Source: Dromaius novaehollandiae (lineage: Eukaryota > Chordata > Aves > Casuariiformes > Dromaiidae). From it: DNA of 64,000 bases. Positions 55,101 through 64,000 of the stretch are shown here, one piece after another. Positions within the stretch are counted from its first letter, which is position 1. Every line of letters begins with the position of its first letter. The stretch spans positions 77,541,218-77,605,217 of the forward strand of contig NC_088099.1 of the NCBI RefSeq assembly GCF_036370855.1, in the 5' to 3' direction. The position numbers were made by a program, and so were the translations under genes. The notes beneath the pieces are model-generated. The model was given only the letters and a program-made list of their open reading frames with translations. It was not told the DNA's origin and ran no database searches.

Positions 55101-56289
55101 AGTGCTTTTAGTCCCTGTTCCTATGGTGACCAAGACCTGGTGACACTCTCAAAGAGTGAGTCCTGATCTGTGTGAATCCTCTGAGCCTTGAGCTATTGTA
55201 TCTTCCTCTGAGCCTTGAGCTATTGTATCTAAGGCAGGATTGCCCCCTCTTTTGCAGTGTCTGTTTTGAGCAGGGCCTTGTCTGATATGTTTGGATACAT
55301 GAGTAGGCATCTTAAGCAGCAAAAGCACATTAAAACTGGAACAAGGCATAAGCTACTTTACAACATCAAGACTGATATGTCTCTGACTACGCTCAGGAAC
55401 AATACTAAGGTCAAAAGCAGAAGAGTCAGAAGCTGGGGTGGAACCCTGAGGAGCATGGTTTGGAATCCAGATGTTTCAGGTGAACATCTGGTAAGATTTT
55501 GCCGTCTAACTCTATGCAGAGGTCTAAACTTACAGCTTTCTCAAGCCATTTATTCAAATGCTTTGTTTCTGAATTTCAAGCTGTAGAATGCATTGAATTT
55601 CAGCATGTATAGTGAGTATGCAGTGTTACATGTGGCCATGTCTTTTTAATAGGGCACAAAATTGAATCACCCCAAATTGGAATTTTCTTACTCCCCAAAA
55701 TCACCAGTGTCACCTTGTGATTTGCTTTATCTGTATCGCAAGGATAATATTTTGCTTCTGATATATGAAAATAATAACAAAAATCCCAATGAGAGCCCCT
55801 TAGCCTAACCCTGAACAAGGCTGGCATACAGAAAAATCAGACCTACCTGAAATCTCCTTTCTGACCTTGACTGTAAAGCTCCTGGCACAATCACTCCCCA
55901 CTTTTTTCCTAGATGTAGTAAATTTTACTGGTAGGAAGGCCAGCAAGTTAAAGGAAGTGATTATTCTTTCTATCAGGCACTCATGAGTGCACAGCTTAGG
56001 ACCTAAGAGAGACAGATAGCAAACCTGCATTAATGAATGTGTATTCTAGAAAGAACTCTAGAAGTACTTGAGAAACATTATTATTTTATTTCAGAGGGAA
56101 AGTGTTTCATTGTATGTTTAGAGATGCACTAGTTAAATAGCTAAATAAAGTTAGAAGGTAAAATTTTTAAGGTAACAGAAGTGTACCCTATGAGCCCCTG
56201 ATTTTCTAAGCTACCAGTAACTCTTAAGCTACTTATGGTCTAAAGGTAGGGCTTGAACTATGCTTTTTAGACATGAAACGCTGAGGTCG
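46116..56289. other. Intergenic, no gene seen
   Basis: 10 kb with only short unsupported open frames. A 27-bp unit is tandemly duplicated at 55177-55230. No recognised transposon or RNA gene. Confidence 0.5.
55177..55230. repeat. Tandem duplication, 27-bp unit x2
   Basis: The unit TCCTCTGAGCCTTGAGC... occurs twice back to back (55177-55203 and 55204-55230) with no mismatch seen. Confidence 0.9.
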
Positions 56290-56500
56290 TAAAGCAGAGG
56301 GAGTCACAATCTCCTCAGAGACAGGACAAGAAATAACAGACATTAAGTAGCAACATGGGAAATTCTGATTAGATGTAAGGAGAAAAATTTTCACCATGAG
56401 GGTGGTCAAACACTGGAGTGAGTTGCCCAGAGAGGATGTGGAACCTTCATCCTTGGAAATACTTAGGACTTGACTGGGTAAGTCCCTGAAAAAGTCTACA
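56290..56500 (+). mobile_element. Short CR1 fragment, plus sense
   Basis: CR1 3'-region blocks are visible: GACAAGAAATAACAGACA, TTAGATGTAAGGAGAAA, TGGAGTGAGTTGCCCAGAG and GTGGAACCTTCATCCTTGG. Both ends are missing, including the terminal octamers. Confidence 0.8.
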
Positions 56501-58989
56501 ATTACGACTACATAAAACATCTTTCATATTCACATTAATCACGTGATGTGACTATGTCAACTCACATCAGTCCCCTGGTATTACAATATCAGTCCTGGGG
56601 GTTTACTTCTGTTCCTATTTTATGTAAAGTCAATCCTGATAGAGGCTGAAATTTTTTTTAAATCAAAACATTGTGTTTACCATCTTTCTCTCAGCATGAA
56701 TATGGTCATATTTTAAATTCTTATTACCTTAATTGCTTTTTTTGGATGGCTATCGTAATACAGCTTCATAGCAATGTTCCTAATTTTTCACAGCAGATCT
56801 ATCTTTTAAAAACATCAGCCTTTATAACTAATAAAACTAGTGCCACCTGCATTGTGATGGAAGAGTTTCAATGTTTTTGATTTATCTAGATGGCCTCTTA
56901 TTCAAGTGGAGTTACTCAGCAAGTGCCTAGGAATACGTATCTCAGTTATATGTGGTTTGTATGCATGTCTTCTTGGATGAAATGAAAAATGTAATTATAT
57001 GAAAAAAATGCAAATTGCTGCCAACTGTGTTAACTGTAAGAGCATTGTATTATCTTCTAACATAAATTGTCAGTGAATTGAGGAAAAGAGGTTTTGGAAA
57101 CTGATCTGATTACTGTCAGGGAAAGTGCTCAAACTCAATTGTTGGCAAATGTCCAGGACCCATCACTGAATGATCATCACCTCATCATTCAGCCTTCTCA
57201 ACTGACATGCAAAACAACATCCAAATATTCATTGCACATCTGTGCTGGACAGATTATGCATTAGCAATTCAAATCAATTCAATGTACAGGCAGTTTCTGT
57301 AAAGGCGTCTGTTTGGGTGAGATGCCTTGTTGTCTGGGATGGATAATAAGGCAACTCTGTCTAATCTTGGAGAACAATCAACCCATCTTGAGAAGGTGAC
57401 TGACTACGTATGCTCTTGCCCTGACAACACTAGAACAATGGCCCCATAACGCACTTGACTCAGCTGGTAATAAAATCTACTTTTGATTAGCAGCCATGGC
57501 TTGTGTCAATCACTGCATGGTGCACCATTGTCGTCTGGTCCTGAACACAGTTTATTTACAGTGAAACAAAGGCTTTTTGGATATGGCTGCTGCCCAGAGA
57601 TTGCAAAATAGATTGAGCTGTCAGCCTCACACACTAGATGAAGATTAATGAGTTGTGCAGACAATAAATATGAAGCAATGACCATAAATATGCTAATAGG
57701 TATTATCCATATACACTATAATTACTACAAAAATTAAAAAGTAGTGTGAAGAAAATAGGTCACAGGGTGACAGACAGATAATCTTGGATGCTGAAGATGT
57801 TGGTTGAGTCAGATTCTCTACAGGTTTGTTTTCTTCAATTAGACCCTTCAAAAGAGTAATTGTTTAAAAGCTATTTGAATAATCTCTTTTGAGACAGAGG
57901 TTTACGGGAAAATGCTTATGAAAAAGTGATTTCAATGAACATGCTATTAGAATGAAAAAGGTGACTACCAAAAGCAGGCTACACAGAGATTAATATCTGT
58001 GATCAGCTGCCCACCCTCCGTAGGAGGAAAGCAGCGCATCAGTCAGAACCTCAAGGACTTCAAAATATACTAAAGAGATACAGCAGTTTACATCCACGGA
58101 TGCATGCGAATAAGGTCATTCCTGAAGGAAATATAGAAGAGTTGCATGTATGTCTGGTTGTGGGTTTTATTTTTTATTTTTTGGTGTTTTCAGCTTAGTA
58201 TTATTGGGTTTTTTAACTGAAGGGAAGGATGTCCATGGCTCAAGTTTTCAGAGTACTTCCAATCAAGTCTCTGATTTTCCCGTTCCTTTCAAAGAGCACA
58301 CAGTCTAGACAGCACATGATTTTAGACACTTAAGAATTTGACTTGAACCTGAAACTCAGAGAGCTAAACATGAAACTATGTTAGCTGCATGCATAAAGGC
58401 TTCAGTAACTAAGGCTACTGAGATGCTGAAGTAGTGATGCTGAAAATAAATGCAACCATGCTCTTGGTAACCATGGGTTTGCCTCTCTATTCTCTGAGAC
58501 TCTGAAGTGCCACTGAATGCTTTTCAGGTCAGTTCACACCAGCTGTATCTCTCCCTCAGATTTTTAGCCTTTAGAAGTGGGAAATTATTCAGATACTCTC
58601 CCAGATCCAAGTTTGTGCTAAAATATTGTCAGGTTCAGTGAGGTAAATGAGTTATTTTCTCTTTCATTTCATACTTCAACATCAAAAGTTATATCAGTTC
58701 ATCTCTCAAATTATCATTACTTGAATTTTTGGCTAACAGTCTACAGAGATGTACAACTGTCTTTGTGCTTCTGCGCTAGGTTCCCTGAAAACTCAGCCAG
58801 ACATCAAATACATTTGCCCAACATTTTGGAAGTTACCCTTTGTAAACAGAAATGCCAGTAAAACAAAGCAAAACAGGTAGGGGAGCATTAAATACAACAT
58901 GCCTCACACAAAGCCAGTGGGTAAGAGAAGCAGCACTTCTTTTTGGATGGCTAGATGGAGGGAGAGGATCCCTGGAAGTTACAGGCTCA
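56501..58989. other. Intergenic, no gene seen
   Basis: AT-rich; nothing recognised on either strand. Confidence 0.5.
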
Positions 58990-59560
58990 GGTACCGAGTT
59001 CTTGTTGTTCCCAGTCCCACTTCAGCAGTGACACTGGATCTTTTTTACCTGGAGGCTGTGACAACCTCATCCATGTTCCATATTGTCAGGGTGCAGCCAG
59101 GGCCCTGTCCCACCACCTCCAAGCAAGACGATCAGGGCAAACTCAGAGTCAGTAGACTGGTTCAATTGAGAGTCCAGATCATCTTGCAAGTTCATGGCAA
59201 TGAGGCAGGACTGAGGTCAAGCCAGAAACACAAGTGAGAAAATCTGGATCAGATCTAGTGACTTACTGGGCAAGTCCATTGTAACAAGGCAAGTCTGAGG
59301 TCAAGCTGAGAAGACAGTACGTAGGTCAGAGTCTGGATCAATGAGGTCCATAGCCAAGCACAGGCATGACTGTGATGGAGCTGGAGACAGGCACACCTAC
59401 AACATAGCTCACATGGGGACTGAAGACCCTGCACCAAGCTGAAATAAAGCCCCTGGGCCTTTGGGCAGAAGTTGTGGGTGGAGGCCCCAGCTGGGGCTTG
59501 AGACCACATAGTGCCCAGAAGGCCCCGACTCATGTAAGCTAATGGGCTATCACCTTGCCA
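58990..59560 (-). repeat. Gypsy LTR-like copy, minus sense
   Basis: Read on the minus strand, 59510-59340 shares blocks with the other LTR-like copies (CCTCCACCCACAAC, GAGCTATGTTGTAGGT, GCCTGT) and continues leftwards through TTGACCTCAG and GGGCCCTGGCTGCACCCTGAC. No coding remnant was recognised next to it, so it may be a solo LTR. Confidence 0.5.
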
Positions 59561-60420
59561 TTCAATTTTGATTGCTATGGTTTCTTCTAATACAGTACTC
59601 ACATAGCTTAGCTTAACTTATTTTAAGGATAGGAACAATGGACTGACTACCTTATGCCAAGCTCAAGTATTTACAGAGTATCAGTGAACTCGAGAGCTTA
59701 CTAGGATTCAAAAACAATTTCCTTTTTTATTTTATATATACATATAGATGTATAAACAGAATATCTCAAGTTTTCATAATAAGCTGATAACAAGTAAAAG
59801 CAAATCCCTTCCAAGTCAGAAATTGTCTATATATATATAACTTACATTTGATGCTCCACTACTAGCAACATGAGCACAAAGGTAGGCAAAGCTCAGTTGT
59901 TTTTAGCACCACATCACTATGTCTATTCACATGTTCCTCATTCAGCTCACTGTAAGCACATGTCAGATTTTAGTCATCTCGCTGCTGACTAGTTCCATGG
60001 CATACTTGTGAATAGATACTTTCCTTGAATCTTTTCAGTGGTTTCCCTCTCCTTATTACACTGACTGAGTTTCCTGGCCTTGTCTTTAAGAGACTACTAA
60101 CAATTCCTCCTTCTTCTGCTTATTCACTGATATCTCTGCCAATCATGCACTGCCTTAAGGCACTTCACTTCCAGCAAAAGACACAATCCTACCCTTGATC
60201 ACAACAAGCCCACTAACAGGCCTCCAAGATCCTGAATCAGCGAGACCCTCTCATTTAAGTGAACAGGCCAGATCAGGAAAGGCTCCCAGTCTCTGAGTCC
60301 AGGTTTTATAAAAATACTAGTACAAGAGATCTTCCTAAATACGGTAATTCAGAACTGCTGTGGGAAGCAGATTTAAGAAAAGGCTTGAAAGCAAATCTAG
60401 CCCTTGTTCAGGATGCCCTT

Positions 60421-60460
60421 TAGAGGTGATGAGGAAAAAATAGAGGTGATGAGGAAAAAC
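60421..60460. repeat. Tandem duplication, 20-bp unit x2
   Basis: TAGAGGTGATGAGGAAAAA plus one base occurs twice in a row with a single final-base difference. Confidence 0.9.
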
Positions 60461-60859
60461 TTTTCGTAGTTTCTTGAATTGAAAGAAATTCCTTCTAATT
60501 TCCTAAAGTCTCTTCTTTTCTATTGCAGTAGCATCTGCAAGGCCTCTGCTGGGTCACATGGCCTGGATAACAACACCTAATATGGCAGGAACATGAATGG
60601 TGGGAGAGACCTTGAAGAGTGTGATCGGAGGGAGAGACCTGGAAGTGAAAAGAGAGCAGCAGAGCAGCAGTCAGATCAGGTCTGACAGTGACAGAAGGTA
60701 CCCTGCCTCCATTGCAGCCTCTGTCTAGGCCTGATGGAGCATCCTTCCTTTTGAACACTGTGAGGAACCTGCACTTCAGCAGTAGACTGACAGTACAGGG
60801 TGGACCATGTGTGGACTCGCACCTCAGGCAAGTGTCTAGTATTTATGGTTTATCTGTTG

Positions 60860-61010
60860 TATTGTTGATATTGATCCTGAATGCCTAGTTCACCGATTGC
60901 TTGTTAATTAGGTGTTGTTAATAAATTAATAAACCACCTTGATCCTGACTGGATTTAAACTATGTAAGTTTGGGCAGTTTTTTCCCTGAGACATTCATCA
61001 CCAAGAAACG
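60860..61010 (+). repeat. Possible LTR end fragment
   Basis: GTTGTTAATAAATTAATAAACC followed by a GATCCTGACTGGATTTAAACT stretch resembles the poly(A)-signal and U5 zone of an endogenous retroviral LTR. No partner copy or ends were seen, so the assignment is weak. Confidence 0.25.
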
Positions 61011-61738
61011 TGTAGTTCTATGATTGTCATAAACTGATGGAAGCATGGTCCATCATGCAAAGGGTGGTCTGGTCCTCTTCCGTCCCCACCTACGTGTTCC
61101 TATCCCCTCTACAAGAGTCATGCATGGAAATCATAAACGAAAAATCCCTGCATGAGATGAATCAAGTAAGTCTGCCAGAACAACAAAACCATGAGTTTTT
61201 CTCTGGATAAAAGTTTTTCAACCTCCTTCCTGCTCAGGTACATAAATGCAAATGCCAGCAAAAGGGAGAGAATACATGCCAGATACTTTCTAGCAGCAAT
61301 GAAAGCAGAAACACAGCCGAGGAGTGTGATTTCACATAGCTGCTAGATGCATCAGAGGCCCTGGTCCCTTTTCCACCCAGGTCTCTGTCCATCTCCTTCT
61401 CCCTCCCACCAGTACTGGTGTCTCTGACTCCTCAGTGAGCTGCTTCAGAGGTGAAATTAGCTAGAGAAATAATGTTTTTCTTCATAGCACTAAATTTTTG
61501 CCAGTTACTTAACTGGTTCATCATAGTGTTATACAAACACCAAAGCTAGAAAAAGACAAATGGCTGCAATACACAAGCGTCCTGTTCAGTGATGGCTAGT
61601 CTTTAGATCGGCTACCTGTAATGTCAACCCACACCAGATCCCTGCTCTTCTCAGAAGTTTCCATTCCTGCTTCAAGCTCGATTTCCCTCCCTCCTCTGCA
61701 GCCCAAAAGCTGTTCCCAGCTGCACACAGTGGACAAAG

Positions 61739-61809
61739 GAAATGTAAGGGATTTGAACCTAGAAATTCTCGCGTGCAAAGCATGAAACATGCCACTAGAC
61801 CAACAAACC
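61739..61809 (-). tRNA. tRNA-like sequence, Ala(TGC)-type anticodon, probably a pseudogene
   Basis: 71 nt on the minus strand follow tRNA spacing: 7-nt acceptor half, D region with an A-box-like TGGTCTAGTGG, anticodon arm CATGC-TTTGCAC-GCGAG (anticodon TGC at plus 61775-61777), 5-nt variable loop, and a T arm with a perfect B box GGTTCAAATCC. The CATGCTTTGCA core is like tRNA-Ala(TGC). Against a working gene: the T stem has only two sound pairs, the anticodon stem has an A-A mismatch, the D stem is poor, and the acceptor has mismatches. A tRNA pseudogene or the head of a tRNA-derived SINE are both possible. No T-run terminator follows closely. Confidence 0.5.
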
Positions 61810-62265
61810 ACTAAGAAACCCCAAGAAAACGTAACCACCCCAAGAAAAGGTGTGCTCTCCTCATGGCCTTGGAGTCCAGATCGATAGGACTGTGCAACCA
61901 GGACCATTCATAAGCAGCCTTCATGTTGGCTGCCCACCCAAAGCTCTTTTAGGGGAACGTGCATTAGACAGTGTTTATGCTTATTGCTATGAGAAAGAGC
62001 AAACTAAACAGTTCTGTTGTAGGTCACAAATACTGCCTAACAGTTTTAGCCTCTGGATTTCTGGCCATATTGAGGAAATTAGGACATGTAACCTAGAATT
62101 CCGGCAGCTGAATGAGACTATTCCCATTCAGCCAGCCCATAATGACAGCCCATTGCTTTGGGACTGTTTCCATTCAGCCAGCTCACTCTTTGCTGCCTTA
62201 TTGGAAAATTCAGTGAGGAAAGGCAGTGGTTGACTGTATTTCATCCTAGTTAGCCTACTAATTAG

Positions 62266-62310
62266 ACTACTAATAATGAGATCCTGATACTACTAATAAT
62301 GAGATCCTGA
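62266..62310. repeat. Tandem duplication, 23-bp period
   Basis: ACTACTAATAATGAGATCCT and two further bases occur at 62266-62287 and again at 62289-62310. Confidence 0.9.
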
Positions 62311-64000
62311 ACAACAATTTCATTACAAGGCCAAGTTTCAGTGACAGATTCTCCCCTAAAAGAAAAACTGAATGCTCTTGTGTTTATGTGGTGCCCGTAA
62401 AGGCTCTAGGTGTTTGTCTTGATGTGCTAGTGGTCAGCTTTGTCTACCTGCTCAGGCTCACCATGGGCAGGAGCTAAGGTCAGCAGGCCAGCAGCCTGCC
62501 TCTAGCAAACTGGGAAGGACAACCCGCTGAGTCTCAACATCCACCTGATTCAGCATCCTTTTAACACTTCTGAAGAAGCTACCATGACTATCCATGAACA
62601 TATGCTCATTGCTGGGAAAGTACAAGGGCCTCCATTATGACCAGCTAAACTTCACTGATACCTGAATGTGAGCTTCTCCTCCCCAACATGTTTCTCCCTA
62701 GAATAGACAGAGCATTTGCAATGCTTAGATTGTCAAACTAACCATGACATCAGGTAAGGAGAGAAATCCATCAGGAAAGTAGGAGCGAACTATGTAGATT
62801 CATCATTCATAACCTTGAAAACTGTGTTTCAGATTCCAGTTTTGTAGTTTAGGACATCCTCACTTCAAAAATGGGCTTGACAATAATTTAAGATGAAAAG
62901 CAAAACTTTTCAACTGAACAAAAAAATGGGGAAAGCAAGAGAGTGAGTGAGCAAGAGTTTTCTGAGGAAACATGTATACTAGATTCTCTCCAACAGTTTC
63001 TAAAACTACTCTCTTATTCACATCCATGGCTTAAATGGGGGCCCAATCATATTAAAAAAAAGACCTCAAATACATTTTTAGCAAATAGACTACTGAACAT
63101 GAAAAAACATGGCTCAAGCTTCAAAGCTTGAATTTTAGGGACAAATTTAACAACAGTCTGATTTCTATTGCATTTAGTTGAACAACTTTGTGGGTATTTA
63201 TTATGAATTGTTGTGTTTTAGAACTGGGGAAAAGTTAATCACATATGATGCAACTTATGAAGCCTTAATTCACCTTTACTTTGCCAGACTTTCTCATCAT
63301 TTCCTGATGAGATGTTAGGAATATTAAATAAATGGTATTAACAAGGCATCAAAAAATTTTAGCAGTTCTGAAGGAAGGATCTGTAGCAATACCTGCAAAG
63401 AGAGTGACATTTTTGTTTTATCGTCTCTTTGAAGATGCCCTACAGCATTAGTTATCCTATTCTTACATAGAATTTTGCTTGTATTTAAGCTGTAACTTTA
63501 GATACTTTACAGCGTTAAGCAATTCAAAATGATAAATTAGAGACAAGAAATTACAGGCATACAGAGGCATCATAATGACAGAAGCCCTAATGCAAGCAGA
63601 CTAGAGAAAAAATTAGCAGACATATACAAATTAAAAGAGTTAAAAGAAAAGGGAGCAGTACTGCTTAGGGGCATATTTTTCTTGGATCAGATAGTCCACT
63701 GCTCAGGTAAATACCACATGGGCCCAAATACAGGCACAGAGGAACAGACTTCATACCTTTTGTTCTGTACCCCACCATATACAAAATACAGACACAGTAC
63801 AACTGTGAAAATGCTGTATCTTTAGCTTGTATATTTTCACTCTGAGAACTATCCCTGTGCTAGTTTGACCTAATCAGACAGTTCTCTTTACCTAGGGGAG
63901 GAGACTCACGGATTTGGAAAGAGTCATCGTGAAACTACTGGCTAAGGAAAAACTGTGCAGTAAGGCAGTATATGCCCTTTGCAGAGATCTGTTCATTAAT
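62311..64000. other. Intergenic, no gene seen
   Basis: AT-rich to the end of the window; no feature recognised. Confidence 0.5.

Overview
The window is vertebrate nuclear DNA and almost certainly avian. Evidence for this is the small AT-rich intergenic space, several CR1 LINE copies whose 3' ends carry the CR1-type GATTCTATGATTCT repeat, a single sharp CpG island, and two intron-containing housekeeping genes whose proteins match vertebrate orthologues along their full length. There is no prokaryotic gene organisation, CRISPR array or operon.

Only two protein-coding genes are supported, and they sit head to head over one CpG island. SEC61B (minus strand, coding exons from 29607 down to 25030) encodes the 96-residue tail-anchored beta subunit of the Sec61 translocon. 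ALG2 (plus strand, 30052-31836, two exons, 409 residues) encodes the mannosyltransferase that adds the second and third mannoses to the dolichol-linked N-glycan precursor. Both products act at the ER membrane in making secretory glycoproteins: one in translocation, the other in building the glycan donor. The roughly 445-bp gap between their start codons is TATA-less, GC-rich and probably a shared divergent promoter. The same head-to-head pair is found in mammals (human 9q22, between TGFBR1 and NR4A3), so the flanks here are probably the intergenic space on either side.

Left flank (1-24.8 kb): intergenic, with one copy of an unclassified 1-kb dispersed repeat (5480-6485) and a cluster of CR1 fragments in mixed orientation (8764-11480). 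Right flank (31.9-64 kb): intergenic and richer in repeats. It holds a decayed Ty3/Gypsy (Metaviridae, sushi-like) LTR retrotransposon at 33981-37993 with recognisable gag, reverse transcriptase and integrase C-terminal remnants between two LTR-like direct repeats, plus an inverted LTR-and-leader piece inside it. A fourth LTR-like copy lies near 59 kb. The second copy of the 1-kb dispersed repeat is at 42113-43085, followed by CR1 elements at 43.4-46.1 kb and 56.3 kb. On the minus strand at 61739-61809 there is a degenerate tRNA-like sequence with an intact B box.

The most noteworthy item is the Ty3/Gypsy fossil, because most avian LTR elements are vertebrate-type endogenous retroviruses. No new biochemical system is evident. 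All repeat-family assignments were made by eye and need a database search.
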